From Nocardioides albus (GTDB taxonomy: Bacteria; Actinomycetota; Actinomycetes; Propionibacteriales; Nocardioidaceae), in assembly GCF_014648255.1 (NCBI RefSeq), contig NZ_BMQT01000003.1, forward strand, positions 496,001 through 560,000: DNA of 64,000 nt. The letters are read 5' to 3'. Position numbers and translations under genes: made by a program. Shown one piece after another: positions 26,314 to 35,875 of the stretch (position 1 is the stretch's first letter; the number at the start of each line of letters is the position of its first letter). The notes beneath the pieces were generated by a model. That model was not told the origin of the DNA. It worked only from the letters and a program-made list of their open reading frames with translations, and ran no database searches.

Positions 26314-27498
26314 TTATTCCGGCGGGAGCAGCGCGCGGAGTCCGTCCGCGACCGCCGAGCGCCACCAGGCGTAGTCGTGGCCGCCGTTGTGCTCCGCGGA
26401 GGTGACGTCGATCCCGGCCGCCCGGAGACGGTCGACGAGGTCGTGGTGGAGCTCGTCGAGAACCCACTCCTGGGTGCCGTGCGCCAGATGCACGCGAGTC
26501 TTCGCCTCCGGCGTGACGGCGTCGGCGAGGTCGTCGAGCCACAGCGAGGCCGACTGGCTGGCGACACCGTGGATGTGTTCCGGGTAGGTCAGCCCGGCAC
26601 GCAGCGCAGTCACCCCACCGAGGCTCTGGCCCACGACGTACGTCTCCGCGGTGACCGCGCGACGCTCGCGCACCCACGGCAGCAGCTGGTTGACGATGTA
26701 GTCGGCGCCCTCGCCGCCGGCGAGTTCCTCCCAGCGCTTGTCACGGCCGCCGGAGGCGGGCAGGACGCAGCGTACGTGGCGGAGGTGGCCGTCGGCGATC
26801 AGGTTGTCGAGCGTGGTCGGCAGCGAGTGGTGGTCGGTCCAGATCTCACCGTCGAGCGCGACCACGAGCGGCAGGTCGACGTTGAGCCCGGCGCCTGCCG
26901 GATCGTAGAGCCAGACGTCGCGCCCGTCCGGGCCCGTCTCCAGGGTGACGGTGCCGGCGACGACGTCATCGCGACGGTACAGCCACGGCTGCAGCGGAGC
27001 GTCGGGCAGCGAGACGACCGACTGCTTGATGCCCTGCCGGTTGTGGCACCAGTCGGAGTTGAGCGGGTCGAGGTAGCCGCGGTGCAGGACGGCACGGAGC
27101 TCGACCTGACCCTCGCTCTCCCACGGGGCCGGCTCACCGGGGTGCTTGCACAGGAAGGCGTACGAGGCGCGCCAGTCGGCCTTCATCAGGAACGAGGCGT
27201 GCCACAGGTCGGTGCCTTCCTTGCGCTCGAGCATCGTCTCGGCGAGATGGCGTTCGTCGGAGAGCCGATTGGCGAAGAGAAGCACCTCCTCGGCCTCGTC
27301 GTCGCGCCAGCAGAAGGTGACGACGACCTCGTCGTCAGCGCCGCCGGCGCCGGTCTCCTCGACGAGCGGGAGCGAGGTGGCGATCTGGTCCCAGAACATC
27401 TCGATGTCCTCAGGACTGAGTCGGTCGATGATCGCGCTTCGCGTCCGTGCTGAAGGATTGGGTCGCGCCGCCGTGGGTCGTCGCAACTGCGTGCTCAT
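26314..27498 (-). CDS. Enterochelin-esterase-like protein (Fes family)
   Basis: 394 residues. An N-terminal Ig-like domain (about 30-160) includes VTFCWRDDEAEEVLLFANRL and the segment SDWCHNRQGIKQSVVSLPDAP. The C-terminal alpha/beta hydrolase has the nucleophile Ser292 in GQSLGG and His374 in NGGHDYAWW. Fes hydrolyses ferric catecholate-type siderophores in the cytoplasm to release iron. ATG 27498 is preceded by GGGAGG. A phosphopantetheinyl transferase lies just upstream, consistent with siderophore metabolism, but no synthetase or transporter is in the window. Confidence 0.85.
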   Translation of the reverse strand: MSTQLRRPTAARPNPSARTRSAIIDRLSPEDIEMFWDQIATSLPLVEETGAGGADDEVVVTFCWRDDEAEEVLLFANRLSDERHLAETMLERKEGTDLWHASFLMKADWRASYAFLCKHPGEPAPWESEGQVELRAVLHRGYLDPLNSDWCHNRQGIKQSVVSLPDAPLQPWLYRRDDVVAGTVTLETGPDGRDVWLYDPAGAGLNVDLPLVVALDGEIWTDHHSLPTTLDNLIADGHLRHVRCVLPASGGRDKRWEELAGGEGADYIVNQLLPWVRERRAVTAETYVVGQSLGGVTALRAGLTYPEHIHGVASQSASLWLDDLADAVTPEAKTRVHLAHGTQEWVLDELHHDLVDRLRAAGIDVTSAEHNGGHDYAWWRSAVADGLRALLPPE

Positions 27499-27575
27499 CC
27501 TGTTATTCCTCCCGAGTACGGGGCTCTCCCTGTCCCCGCGGGCTGACCAAGTTACTCACAGAGGAGCCGGCACGC

Positions 27576-27603
27576 GAGGTACCGAGGTCCCTTTCTCTGT
27601 CAA
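27576..27603 (-). promoter_or_regulatory. Candidate promoter of the esterase gene
   Basis: On the minus strand a consensus -35 TTGACA (27603-27598) is followed after 16 bases by a weak -10, TACCTC (27581-27576). No clear iron box (a TTAGGTTAGGCTAACCTAA-like palindrome) was seen in 27499-27669. Confidence 0.4.
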
Positions 27604-27669
27604 TCGACAGGTGATGTCGCATATCCGCTAGTCAACGGCATGGACAACCGGGGTTTGTTCAGTTTCCTA

Positions 27670-28287
27670 TCAGTTTTCGGTCCGCATGTCGGCACAGATC
27701 GCCACGGCGCCGAGGAAACCCGGGGCTTCCCACTGGGCTATCCGGACATCGCCGAACTGATCGATCGGGCCCTCCTCAGCGAGGACATCGAGACGCTGCG
27801 CCGCTGCCATGCTGCCGCGCCCGGCCTTCACCAACGCCTCCTTGCGCACCCACAACCGCGTGAACGCGTACGCAGGGTCCGGCTGCCCCGCCACCCACGC
27901 CGCCTCGCACCTCGAGAGCGCCCGGTCGGGCCCGCGCGAGACCTTCTCCACGTCGACGCCGCACCGCCTGGTCGAGGCGACCGCGCCGACCAGGCCGCGC
28001 GTATGGCTGAGACTCACCTGGATCGCCGCCCCCGTCGGACCGGCGACCGACGGCACTCCGTGCTCGGTGCTGCCGCACCGAGCGCAGCGTTGCTCGATCA
28101 CGATCTCCTCGCGAGCGAGGCCCAGCAGCTCCGCTGCGCACTCGCGGACGAGGACGTGCGCTGCCGCGTACGCCTCCCGGTCGGCCTCGACCACCAGCCG
28201 CTGGTGGCGGGCACGCTCTGCTGCAGTCAGCATGCCGAGATCGGCGGCGACCTCGTCGACCCGCGCGAAGCGCGCGATCTCAGTCAT
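27670..28287 (-). CDS. 4'-phosphopantetheinyl transferase (Sfp type)
   Basis: 205 residues from the ATG at 28287 (MTEIARFARVDEV). The magnesium and CoA site is GVDVEKV (Asp112, Glu114) with Glu150 in FTRLWVRKEALVKAGRGS. VSLSHTRGLVG upstream is also typical. It transfers phosphopantetheine from CoA to carrier proteins of NRPS/PKS systems. No carrier-protein gene is in the window, so targets lie elsewhere. Position upstream of the Fes-like esterase suggests siderophore production. Confidence 0.85.
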   Translation of the reverse strand: MTEIARFARVDEVAADLGMLTAAERARHQRLVVEADREAYAAAHVLVRECAAELLGLAREEIVIEQRCARCGSTEHGVPSVAGPTGAAIQVSLSHTRGLVGAVASTRRCGVDVEKVSRGPDRALSRCEAAWVAGQPDPAYAFTRLWVRKEALVKAGRGSMAAAQRLDVLAEEGPIDQFGDVRIAQWEAPGFLGAVAICADMRTEN

Positions 28288-28295
28288 ACCGCGGC

Positions 28296-29111
28296 TCAGT
28301 GACCGCCCCAGGGAACGCCGAGCTTGCCGAGCATCTCCTCGCCGCCGTCGAGTGCAGTGAGCACCCACGCGCCATCGGCGGTGAGCGCGAAGGTGTGCTC
28401 GAAGTGGGCCGCCCAGGAGCCGTCGTCGGTGACGACCGTCCAGTCGTCCTCGAGGGTGGTGACCTCGGGGCCGCCCAGGGTGAGCATCGGCTCGATGGCC
28501 AGCGCGATGCCGCGCTGCAGCTTGGGACCCTTGCCGGGCTTGCCGTAGTTGAACACCGACGGCTCCATGTGCATCTCGGTGCCGATGCCGTGACCGCTGA
28601 AGTCCTCGAGGATGCCGTAGTCACCCTGGGAGTCGACATAGGTCTCGATGGCGTGCGAGATGTCGGTGACCCGTCCACCGAGGCGGGCGGCGGCGATGCC
28701 GTGCCACATGGACTCCTCGGTGACCCGCATCAGCTCGGCGACCTCGTCTGACACCGAGCCCATCGCCACCGTGATCGCGGCGTCGCCGTGCCAGCCCTCG
28801 ACGATGGCGCCGCAGTCGATGGACATGATGTCGCCGTCCTTCAGCTCCCGAGACCCCGGGATGCCGTGGACCACGACCTCGTCGACCGACGCGCAGATCG
28901 AGCCCGGAAAGCCGTGGTAGCCCTTGAACGACGGGACGCCACCACGGGACCGGATCGAGTCCTCGGCGATGGCGTCGAGCTCGAGAAGGGTGACTCCGGG
29001 CCGCGCGGCGGCCCGGAGCACCTCGAGCGTCTCGCCGACCACGAGGCCGGCCCTACGCATCTTCTCGATCTGCTCAGGGGTCTTGATCTGGACCTTGTTC
29101 ATGAAGCCCAT
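28296..29111 (-). CDS. map: Type I methionine aminopeptidase
   Basis: 271 residues from the ATG at 29111 (MGFMNKVQIKTPEQIEKMRRA); an ATG at 29102 (MNKVQ) is also possible. Metal ligands are visible: Asp in SIDCGAIVEGWHGDAAI (two Asp), His in FSGHGIG, Glu in AIEPML and Glu in FEHTFAL. It removes initiator methionine from nascent chains. It follows adk by 25 bases in the spc operon, a classic secY-adk-map order. Confidence 0.96.
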   Translation of the reverse strand: MGFMNKVQIKTPEQIEKMRRAGLVVGETLEVLRAAARPGVTLLELDAIAEDSIRSRGGVPSFKGYHGFPGSICASVDEVVVHGIPGSRELKDGDIMSIDCGAIVEGWHGDAAITVAMGSVSDEVAELMRVTEESMWHGIAAARLGGRVTDISHAIETYVDSQGDYGILEDFSGHGIGTEMHMEPSVFNYGKPGKGPKLQRGIALAIEPMLTLGGPEVTTLEDDWTVVTDDGSWAAHFEHTFALTADGAWVLTALDGGEEMLGKLGVPWGGH

Positions 29112-29136
29112 GGCTCCCCCATGTGCGAGATGTCGA

Positions 29137-29712
29137 TCAGGATTCGGGGATGATGTCGAGCTCGTCGAAGATCCGCTTGGTGACGTCCTCGACCTCACCC
29201 AAGCCGTCGATCTCGTGGACCAGGCCGCGACCCTTGTAGACCTCGATCAACGGAGCGGTCTCCTCGAGGTAGACCTCCTGACGACGCCGGATGACGTCGG
29301 CGGTGTCGTCGGCGCGGCCCTCGAGCTCGGCACGCTGCAGCAGCCGCTGCACGATCTCGTCCTTGTCGACGGTCAGCACGACCACCGCGTCCAGCGCGTG
29401 GCCGGTGAACTTGATCATCCCGTCGAGCTCCTCGACCTGCGCGAGCGTGCGCGGGTAGCCGTCGAGCAGGAATCCCTTGGCAGCATCGGGCTCGTCGATA
29501 CGGTTGCGAACCATCAGGTTCGTCACCGAATCTGGGACGTACTCGCCCTTGTCCACGTAGGACTTGGCCTCGATGCCGAGGGGGGTGCCCTCGCTCATGT
29601 TGGCGCGGAAGATGTCGCCGGTCGAGATCGCCGGGATCCCGAAGTGCTCGGCGATGAACTTCGCCTGGGTGCCCTTGCCGGCTCCCGGCGGGCCCATGAT
29701 GATCAGTCTCAT
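29137..29712 (-). CDS. adk: Adenylate kinase
   Basis: 191 residues. P-loop GPPGAGKGT is at 7-15, AMP-binding residues lie in AISTGDIFR, and the lid region FLLDGYPRT and RAELEGRADDTADVIRRR shows the short-lid form usual in actinobacteria. It interconverts ATP, ADP and AMP. Its ATG overlaps the secY stop by four bases (29709-29712). Confidence 0.97.
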   Translation of the reverse strand: MRLIIMGPPGAGKGTQAKFIAEHFGIPAISTGDIFRANMSEGTPLGIEAKSYVDKGEYVPDSVTNLMVRNRIDEPDAAKGFLLDGYPRTLAQVEELDGMIKFTGHALDAVVVLTVDKDEIVQRLLQRAELEGRADDTADVIRRRQEVYLEETAPLIEVYKGRGLVHEIDGLGEVEDVTKRIFDELDIIPES

Positions 29713-31040
29713 CGGAGGAACCCTTCATAGTTGCGCTGCTGGAGCTGGCTCTCGATCTGCTTCACCGTGTCGAGGGCGACGCCGACCATGATCAGGATCG
29801 AGGTGCCACCGAAGGGGAAGTTCTGGTTCGCGTTGATGAGCGCCAGCGCGATCAGCGGGATGAGCGCAACCAGACCGAGGTAGAGCGAGCCCGGCAGTGT
29901 GATACGGGACAAAACGTAGGACAGATAGTCCTCGGTCGGCTTCCCGGCCCGAATTCCTGGAATGAAGCCACCGTATTTCTTCATGTTGTCGGCGACCTCC
30001 GGTGGGTTGAAGGTGATCGACACGTAGAAGTAGGTGAAGAAGATGATCAGCGCGAAGTACGTCGCCATGTAGATCGGGTGGTCGCCCTGGACGAAGTAGT
30101 TGTTGATCCAGTCGACCCACACGGGCGGGTTCTGCGCGTTCTGGTTGAACTGCGCCGCCATCGCCGGCAGGTAGAGCAGCGACGAGGCGAAGATGACCGG
30201 GATGACGCCGGCCTGGTTCACCTTGAGCGGGATGTACGTCGAGGAGCCGCCGAACATCTTGCGTCCGACCATCCGGCGGGCGTACTGGACCGGGATCCGG
30301 CGCTGGGCCTGCTCGATGAAGATGACCGCAGCCATGATCGCCAGACCGATGACGAGCACGATCGCGAAGGTCCACCAGCCCTTGTCGTTCTTGACCGCCC
30401 ACATGGTGGCCGGGAAGGTGGCGACGACCTGGGTGAAGATCAGGATCGACATACCGTTGCCGATACCGCGCTCGGTGATCAGCTCGCCGAGCCACATGAT
30501 GACCGCGGTGCCGGCGGTCATGGTGATGACCATGACCAGGAAGGTGGCGGTGCCGTCGTCGTGCAGCAGAGGCTGCGTGCAGCCCTGGAGGAGGTCGCCG
30601 GAGCGCGCCAGCGCGACGATGCCGGTGGCCTGCAGGACCGCGAGGCCGAGGGTCAGGTAACGGGTGTACTGCGTGATCTTCGTCTGCCCGGCCTGGCCCT
30701 CCTTCTTGAGGCGCTCCAGTCGCGGGATCACCACGACGAGCAGCTGCAGGATGATGCTCGCGGTGATGTACGGCATGATGCCGAGCGCGAAGATCGTCAG
30801 CTGCAGCAGCGCACCGCCGGAGAAGAGATTGACCAGGTTGTAGAGGCCGGCGCTGTCACCGGTCTGGGCTGCGTCAAGACACTGCTGGACGTTCGCAACG
30901 TGAACGCCAGGGGCCGGGATCTGGGATCCGGCCCTGAAGATCACGACGATCAGGAGTACGAAGAGCAGCTTCTTGCGCAGGTCCGGGGTACGGAACGCTG
31001 ATGCGAACGCGCCAAGCACGAATGGTTCCTCTTTCGACAA
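29709..31040 (-). CDS. secY: Protein translocase subunit SecY
   Basis: 443 residues with ten membrane segments forming the Sec channel. GAFASAFRTPDLRKKLLFVL at the N-terminus, the plug region after PGVHVANVQQCLD, and MQTVKQIESQ-like DTVKQIESQLQQRNYEGFLR at the C-terminus are standard. It heads the secY-adk-map end of the spc operon. A 162-base gap with a hairpin separates it from rplO. Confidence 0.97.
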   Translation of the reverse strand: MSKEEPFVLGAFASAFRTPDLRKKLLFVLLIVVIFRAGSQIPAPGVHVANVQQCLDAAQTGDSAGLYNLVNLFSGGALLQLTIFALGIMPYITASIILQLLVVVIPRLERLKKEGQAGQTKITQYTRYLTLGLAVLQATGIVALARSGDLLQGCTQPLLHDDGTATFLVMVITMTAGTAVIMWLGELITERGIGNGMSILIFTQVVATFPATMWAVKNDKGWWTFAIVLVIGLAIMAAVIFIEQAQRRIPVQYARRMVGRKMFGGSSTYIPLKVNQAGVIPVIFASSLLYLPAMAAQFNQNAQNPPVWVDWINNYFVQGDHPIYMATYFALIIFFTYFYVSITFNPPEVADNMKKYGGFIPGIRAGKPTEDYLSYVLSRITLPGSLYLGLVALIPLIALALINANQNFPFGGTSILIMVGVALDTVKQIESQLQQRNYEGFLR

Positions 31041-31131
31041 TCAGGGGTCGCAGGGCCTGCGCCGATGCGAAAACCCGTGGCAGCCTAACAGCCTCCACGG
31101 CAGCTCATGCACGTAGGGCTGAAACAGCGGG

Positions 31132-31170
31132 AGCGCGGTCGGGACCCCGGAGGGGCGACCCGGCCGCGCT
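31132..31170 (-). terminator. Hairpin between rplO and secY
   Basis: AGCGCGGTCGGG (31132-31143) pairs with CCCGGCCGCGCT (31159-31170) with one G-U wobble and a 15-base loop. It may attenuate transcription from the r-protein genes into secY-adk-map. Confidence 0.5.
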
Positions 31171-31202
31171 TCCACGTAACAGGCTCTACGTTAGTAGAAC
31201 TG

Positions 31203-31643
31203 TCAGAGAACCGTGACAGTTCCGCCAGCGGCCTCGATCTTCTCCTTGGCAGAGCCGGAGAAGGCGTTGGCGCTGATCTCGACCTTGACGGTCAGGTCAC
31301 CCTGGCCCAGGACCTTGACCGGGTGGCCCTTACGGACGGCACCCTTCTCGATCAGGGTCTCGGGGGTGACGACGCCACCCTCGGGGAACAGCTCGTTGAG
31401 CTTGTCGAGGTTGACGACCTGGAACTCCACCTTGAAGGGGTTCTTGAAGCCCTTCAGCTTGGGGAGCCGCATGTGCATCGGGGTCTGGCCACCCTCGAAG
31501 TAAGCGGGGACCTGGTAACGGGCCTTCGTGCCCTTGGTACCACGGCCGGCCGTCTTACCCTTGGACGCCTCACCACGACCCACGCGGGTCTTGGCCTTCT
31601 TGGAACCGGGAGCCGGCGCCAGGTTGTGCACCTTGAGTGCCAT
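31203..31643 (-). CDS. rplO: 50S ribosomal protein L15
   Basis: 146 residues. It starts [38 protein letters not shown], with the Gly/Arg-rich extension and the [20 protein letters not shown] segment that are diagnostic of L15. The start follows rpmD by one base. L15 assembles late and organises 23S rRNA. Confidence 0.97.
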   Translation of the reverse strand: MALKVHNLAPAPGSKKAKTRVGRGEASKGKTAGRGTKGTKARYQVPAYFEGGQTPMHMRLPKLKGFKNPFKVEFQVVNLDKLNELFPEGGVVTPETLIEKGAVRKGHPVKVLGQGDLTVKVEISANAFSGSAKEKIEAAGGTVTVL

Positions 31644-31644
31644 A

Positions 31645-31827
31645 TCAGTCGACCTCCTCGACCGTCACCAGGTGACGGACGGTCTGGACCATGCCGCGGA
31701 TCTCCGGGCGGTCCTCCTTGACGACCACGTCGCCGATCCGCTTGAGACCGAGCGTACGCAGGGTGTCTCGCTGGTTCTGCTTCAGACCAACGAGGCCCTT
31801 CTTCTGCTGGACCTTCAACTGCGCCAT
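31645..31827 (-). CDS. rpmD: 50S ribosomal protein L30
   Basis: 60 residues from the ATG at 31827: [20 protein letters not shown], then [27 protein letters not shown]. The ATG overlaps the rpsE stop by one base (TGATG), so the upstream in-frame extension is not used. L30 is a peripheral 23S-binding protein. rpsE-rpmD-rplO is the normal order. Confidence 0.97.
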   Translation of the reverse strand: MAQLKVQQKKGLVGLKQNQRDTLRTLGLKRIGDVVVKEDRPEIRGMVQTVRHLVTVEEVD

Positions 31828-32438
31828 CAGGCCGACACCCCCGCCTTGGGCTCCGCAACCTCGGCCTGCGCCTTGAGCAGCGCCTCCGGGGCAACGTCCT
31901 CGACCGGGAGACCGCGACGCGCAGCAACGGCCTCGGGCGTCTCGAGCATCCGAAGCGCCTCGACCGTCGCGTGGACGATGTTGATCTGGTTGGACGAGCC
32001 GAGCGACTTGCTCAGCACGTCGTGGATGCCGGCGCACTCCAGGACCGCGCGCACCGGACCACCGGCGATGACACCGGTACCGGGGGCGGCCGGACGGAGA
32101 AGGACCACACCAGCGGCCTTCTCACCCTGCACCGGGTGCGGGATCGTGCCCTGGATGCGGGGAACGCGGAAGAAGTGCTTCTTCGCTTCCTCGACACCCT
32201 TGGCGATCGCCGCGGGAACTTCCTTCGCCTTACCGTAGCCGACGCCGACCAGACCTTCACCGTCACCGACGATCACGAGGGCGGTGAAGCTGAAGCGACG
32301 ACCACCCTTCACGACCTTGGCAACTCGGTTGATCGCGACGACCTTCTCGATGTAGGCGGTCTTGTCGGCGCTCTGGTTGCGACGGTCGTCGCGACCTCGG
32401 CGCTCGCCACCACGCTGTCCGCGCTGGGCTCCGCTCAT
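31827..32438 (-). CDS. rpsE: 30S ribosomal protein S5
   Basis: 203 residues. An N-terminal extension with [12 protein letters not shown] precedes the double-stranded RNA-binding S5 domain ([23 protein letters not shown]) and the C-terminal domain ([25 protein letters not shown]). S5 shapes the mRNA entry channel and decoding accuracy. The C-terminal tail is slightly extended. Confidence 0.97.
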   Translation of the reverse strand: MSGAQRGQRGGERRGRDDRRNQSADKTAYIEKVVAINRVAKVVKGGRRFSFTALVIVGDGEGLVGVGYGKAKEVPAAIAKGVEEAKKHFFRVPRIQGTIPHPVQGEKAAGVVLLRPAAPGTGVIAGGPVRAVLECAGIHDVLSKSLGSSNQINIVHATVEALRMLETPEAVAARRGLPVEDVAPEALLKAQAEVAEPKAGVSA

Positions 32439-32472
32439 GAGATTTTCCTCTTCTCTCGTTCGATCGTTGCGA

Positions 32473-32859
32473 TCAGAAGGTCAGACCGGCCTCGCGCGCG
32501 CCATCAGCGAGCGCGGCGACACGGCCGTGGTACTTGTTGCCGGCGCGGTCGAAGACGACAGTCTCGACCCCAGCGGCCTTGGCACGCGACGCAACCAGCT
32601 CGCCGACCTGCTTGGCCTTGGCGGTCTTGTCACCGGAGGCCGACCGCAGGTCGCCCTCGATGGTCGAAGCCGAGGCAAGCGTCTTGCCGGCCAGGTCGTC
32701 GACGACCTGGGCGGTGATGTGCTTGGCCGACCGGGTCACGACGAGGCGCGGACGCTCCGGCGTACCCTCGATCTTCTTGCGACCGCGGGCCTGACGACGC
32801 AGGCGCGAGCGGACACGGGAAGCGGTGTGCTTGTTGTTCGACAGCGAGATGGCCATCAC
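32473..32859 (-). CDS. rplR: 50S ribosomal protein L18
   Basis: 128 residues. [20 protein letters not shown] and [31 protein letters not shown] are diagnostic of L18, which binds 5S rRNA with L5. The ATG overlaps rplF by four bases. The N-terminus [25 protein letters not shown] is basic, as usual. Confidence 0.97.
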   Translation of the reverse strand: MMAISLSNNKHTASRVRSRLRRQARGRKKIEGTPERPRLVVTRSAKHITAQVVDDLAGKTLASASTIEGDLRSASGDKTAKAKQVGELVASRAKAAGVETVVFDRAGNKYHGRVAALADGAREAGLTF

Positions 32860-33410
32860 TTACCAGCCTTTCCGACCTTGCGGCGGATGTTCTCGCCGGC
32901 GTAACGAACGCCCTTGCCCTTGTAGGGCTCCGGCTTGCGCAGCTTGCGAATGTTGGCCGCAACCTCACCGACGAGCTGCTTGTCGATGCCCACGACGCCG
33001 AGCTTGGTCGGACCGTCGGTGGTGAAGGTGATGCCTTCGGGGGCGTCGAAGACGATCGAGTGCGAGTAGCCGAGCTGGAACTCCAGCTTGGTCGGACCCT
33101 TCGACAGGACGCGGTAACCCACGCCGACGATCTCGAGCTTCTTCTCGTAGCCCTCGGTGACACCCAGGACCATGTTGTTGACCAGCGTGCGGGACAGGCC
33201 GTGAAGGGCCTTGTTGTCCCGGCTGTCGTCGGGGCGCTTGACGTCGAGGACGTTGCGGCCCTCGTCATCCTGAGCCTTCTCGACGGTGATCGGGTCGACC
33301 ACGGTGTGCGACAGGGAGCCCTTCGGGCCCTTGACGCTCACGACCTGGCCGTCGATGGTGACGTCCACGCCGGCCGGAACCGGGACGGGGAGCTTGCCAA
33401 TACGCGACAT
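32856..33410 (-). CDS. rplF: 50S ribosomal protein L6
   Basis: 184 residues. It begins [22 protein letters not shown] and contains two repeated L6 domains. [22 protein letters not shown] and [21 protein letters not shown] are the diagnostic ends of the second domain. L6 lies near the sarcin-ricin loop. Its stop overlaps the rplR start. Confidence 0.97.
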   Translation of the reverse strand: MSRIGKLPVPVPAGVDVTIDGQVVSVKGPKGSLSHTVVDPITVEKAQDDEGRNVLDVKRPDDSRDNKALHGLSRTLVNNMVLGVTEGYEKKLEIVGVGYRVLSKGPTKLEFQLGYSHSIVFDAPEGITFTTDGPTKLGVVGIDKQLVGEVAANIRKLRKPEPYKGKGVRYAGENIRRKVGKAGK

Positions 33411-33433
33411 GTTCTTCTCTCTCCCTTCCCTGA

Positions 33434-33841
33434 TTACCAGACGTAGGCGAGGACTTCCCCACCTACGCCCTTCTTGTTCGCCTGGCGGTCGGTCAGCAGA
33501 CCCTGGCTCGTCGAGATGATCGCGACGCCGAGGCCGCCGAGCACCTTGGGGAGACCGGTGTGCTTCGCGTAGACACGCAGACCGGGCTTGCTGATGCGGC
33601 GTACGCCGGCGATCGAGCGCTCGCGGTTGCGGCCGTACTTGAGGGTGATGGTCAGGGTCTTGCCGACCTGGCCCTCGGTGGGCTCCAGCACCTCGTACTT
33701 GGTGATGTAACCCTCCTGCTGGAGGATCTCAGCGACGCCCTGCTTCAGCTTGCTGTACGGCATCGAAACCGTATCGTGGAACGCCTGGTTGGCGTTGCGC
33801 AGACGAGTGAGCATGTCTGCGATCGGGTCAGTCATCGTCAT
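33434..33841 (-). CDS. rpsH: 30S ribosomal protein S8
   Basis: 135 residues from ATG 33841 ([19 protein letters not shown]); GAAAGG lies 11 bases upstream, so the first ATG is preferred over the one at 33835. The C-terminal [26 protein letters not shown] is diagnostic. S8 is a primary binder of the 16S central domain, and in E. coli its protein represses the spc operon. Confidence 0.97.
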   Translation of the reverse strand: MTMTDPIADMLTRLRNANQAFHDTVSMPYSKLKQGVAEILQQEGYITKYEVLEPTEGQVGKTLTITLKYGRNRERSIAGVRRISKPGLRVYAKHTGLPKVLGGLGVAIISTSQGLLTDRQANKKGVGGEVLAYVW

Positions 33842-33927
33842 TGGCCGAACGGCCCTTTCTCGTAGTGGTTTCCTCGCGACACAGAGTCACGAGGACCTTC
33901 AACGTCAGTGGTTGGAACGGTGATCGC

Positions 33928-34113
33928 TCACCAGGAGGACTTGGTGACGCCGGGCAGCTCGCCGCGGTGGGCCATCTCACGCAGGCAGATACGGCACAGG
34001 CCGAACTTGCGGAACACAGCCTTCGGGCGGCCGCAGCGCTGGCAGCGGGTGTAACCGCGAACCGCGAACTTCGGCTTACGAGCGGCCTTCACCTTGAGAG
34101 CGGTCTTCGCCAT
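33928..34113 (-). CDS. rpsZ: 30S ribosomal protein S14, zinc-binding type Z
   Basis: 61 residues from ATG 34113: [20 protein letters not shown], then [29 protein letters not shown]. Two CxxC pairs form the zinc ribbon of the short C+ S14. The upstream frame overlaps rplE and is not the start. The start codon lies immediately after the rplE stop. Confidence 0.97.
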   Translation of the reverse strand: MAKTALKVKAARKPKFAVRGYTRCQRCGRPKAVFRKFGLCRICLREMAHRGELPGVTKSSW

Positions 34114-34114
34114 C

Positions 34115-34678
34115 TCAGTTGTTCTCCTTGAACGGGAAGCCGAGCGCCTTGAGCAGCGCGCGACCCTGGTCGTCATTGGTGGCAGTCGTCACGAGGGTGA
34201 TGTCCATGCCCCGCGAGCGGTCGATCTTGTCCTGGTTGATCTCGTGGAACATGACCTGCTCGGTGAGACCGAAGGTGTAGTTGCCGTTGCCGTCGAACTG
34301 CTTGCCGTTGAGACCGCGGAAGTCCCTGATGCGGGGCAGCGCGAGCGAGAGCAGGCGGTCGAGGAACTCCCACATGCGGTCGCCGCGCAGCGTGACGTGC
34401 GCACCGATCGGCATGCCCTCACGCAGCTTGAACTGCGCGATGGACTTCTTCGCCTTGTTGATCAGCGGCTTCTGGCCGGTGATCGCGGTCAGGTCGTTGA
34501 CAGCGCCCTCGATCAGCTTGGAGTCGCGAGCAGCCTCGCCCACACCCATGTTGACGACGATCTTGGTCAGACCGGGGATCTGCATGACGTTCGGGATCTC
34601 GAACTCGGCCTGCAGGGCCGGGGCGATCTCCTCGCGGTACTTCGTCTTGAGGCGCGGGGCCACAGCGGTGTCGGTCAT
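34115..34678 (-). CDS. rplE: 50S ribosomal protein L5
   Basis: 187 residues. [26 protein letters not shown] and the segment [32 protein letters not shown] are diagnostic. L5 binds 5S rRNA and contacts P-site tRNA. It follows rplX by two bases, and precedes rpsZ in conventional order. Confidence 0.98.
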   Translation of the reverse strand: MTDTAVAPRLKTKYREEIAPALQAEFEIPNVMQIPGLTKIVVNMGVGEAARDSKLIEGAVNDLTAITGQKPLINKAKKSIAQFKLREGMPIGAHVTLRGDRMWEFLDRLLSLALPRIRDFRGLNGKQFDGNGNYTFGLTEQVMFHEINQDKIDRSRGMDITLVTTATNDDQGRALLKALGFPFKENN

Positions 34679-34680
34679 GA

Positions 34681-35043
34681 TCAGATGTCCTTACCGGTCT
34701 TGCGCGAGATGCGAACGCTGCGCTCAGCCGCGTAGGTCGACCCGTCGGGGCGACGCTTCTGGACCGTCTCACGGCGGAAGCCGACGCGAACCGGCTCGCC
34801 ACCCTCGAGCAGCTGGACGTTGGAAACGTGGATCGGAGCCTCGGTGGTCACGATGCCGCCGGTGGTGCCGGCGCGACCGCCCTGGTCCTGGACCTTGGTG
34901 TGCTTCTTGATGAGGTTGATGCCCTCGACGATGACACGGTCCTCCTGGGTGAGGACTGCGATCACCTTGCCGGAGCCGCCCTTGTCCTTACCCGCGATCA
35001 CCTTGACGGTGTCGCCCTTCTTGATGTGCGAGCGACCCATCAC
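34681..35043 (-). CDS. rplX: 50S ribosomal protein L24
   Basis: 120 residues. The KOW motif [25 protein letters not shown] is at the N-terminus and [17 protein letters not shown] follows. L24 initiates 50S assembly. ATG 35043 overlaps the rplN stop by four bases. The C-terminal part is somewhat longer than in E. coli, as in other actinobacteria. Confidence 0.97.
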   Translation of the reverse strand: MMGRSHIKKGDTVKVIAGKDKGGSGKVIAVLTQEDRVIVEGINLIKKHTKVQDQGGRAGTTGGIVTTEAPIHVSNVQLLEGGEPVRVGFRRETVQKRRPDGSTYAAERSVRISRKTGKDI

Positions 35044-35408
35044 AGCACCTCCGGCGCAAGCGAGATGATCTTCATGAACTTCTTGTCGCGCAGCTCACGG
35101 CCAACCGGGCCGAAGATGCGGGTGCCTCGCGGCTCGCCGTCGTTCTTGAGAATGACGGCGGCGTTCTCGTCGAAGCGGATGTACGAGCCGTCAGCGCGGC
35201 GGCGCTCCTTGACGGTGCGCACGATGACGGCCTTGACGACGTCACCCTTCTTCACGTTGCCACCGGGGATAGCGTCCTTGACGGTGGCGACGATGGTGTC
35301 GCCGATGCCGGCGTAGCGACGACCGGAACCACCGAGCACACGAATGCAAAGGATCTCCTTCGCACCAGTGTTGTCGGCGACCTTGAGTCGCGACTCCTGC
35401 TGGATCAT
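35040..35408 (-). CDS. rplN: 50S ribosomal protein L14
   Basis: 122 residues, the conserved length. [19 protein letters not shown] and [34 protein letters not shown] are diagnostic. It is the first gene of the spc operon here: 186 bases with a stable hairpin separate it from rpsQ. Confidence 0.98.
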   Translation of the reverse strand: MIQQESRLKVADNTGAKEILCIRVLGGSGRRYAGIGDTIVATVKDAIPGGNVKKGDVVKAVIVRTVKERRRADGSYIRFDENAAVILKNDGEPRGTRIFGPVGRELRDKKFMKIISLAPEVL

Positions 35409-35487
35409 TACTTCTCCTTGTCGAGCTGGTTCTCTCCCCGCTCCAGGGCGGGTGAGCCTTGCCGAACGTAATGGGATTTGATGGGCA

Positions 35488-35518
35488 CAGGCCCAGCGAA
35501 CAATGGTCGCTGGACCTG
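35488..35518 (-). terminator. Hairpin in the rpsQ-rplN spacer
   Basis: CAGG-CCAGCGA pairs with TCGCTGG-CCTG around a seven-base loop with one internal mismatch. It lies mid-gap where the S10 operon ends and the spc operon begins. No promoter with good boxes was recognised beyond it, so it may be a read-through attenuator. Confidence 0.55.
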
Positions 35519-35594
35519 CACCCTTTGGTCAATTTGGCGCCAATGAGTTGAGTTCAGTTGCCGCCAGCCGGATCCGCCGCGTACGCGGCGTAGA

Positions 35595-35873
35595 TCACTT
35601 GGCGCGCTCGACGACCTCGACGAGGCGCCACCGCTTGGTCGCGGACAGCGGCCGGGTCTCCATGACCAGGACGCGGTCGCCGATGCCGGCGGTGTTCTGC
35701 TCGTCGTGAGCCTTGAGCTTGCTGCTACGGCGCATGACCTTGCCGTAGAGCGGGTGCTTCACGCGGTCCTCGACCTCAACGACGATGGTCTTGTCCATCT
35801 TGTCGCTGACGACGAGGCCCTCGCGCACCTTGCGCGTGTTGCGCTCGGTGGTGTCCGTAGTGGACTCAGCCAT
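35595..35873 (-). CDS. rpsQ: 30S ribosomal protein S17
   Basis: 92 residues. The OB-fold core starts [65 protein letters not shown] is the S17 signature. It is preceded by a short Thr/Glu-rich N-terminus. It is the last gene of the S10 operon, two bases after rpmC. Confidence 0.97.
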   Translation of the reverse strand: MAESTTDTTERNTRKVREGLVVSDKMDKTIVVEVEDRVKHPLYGKVMRRSSKLKAHDEQNTAGIGDRVLVMETRPLSATKRWRLVEVVERAK

Positions 35874-35875
35874 GA

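Noticed and set aside
25441..27453. 670-codon plus-strand frame over the LLM and Fes-like genes
   Set aside because: Antisense of two well-supported minus-strand genes; composition rich in Arg, Val, Gly without domains.
27499..27669. Iron-box operator before the Fes-like gene
   Set aside because: No 19-bp TTAGGTTAGGCTAACCTAA-like palindrome was visible.
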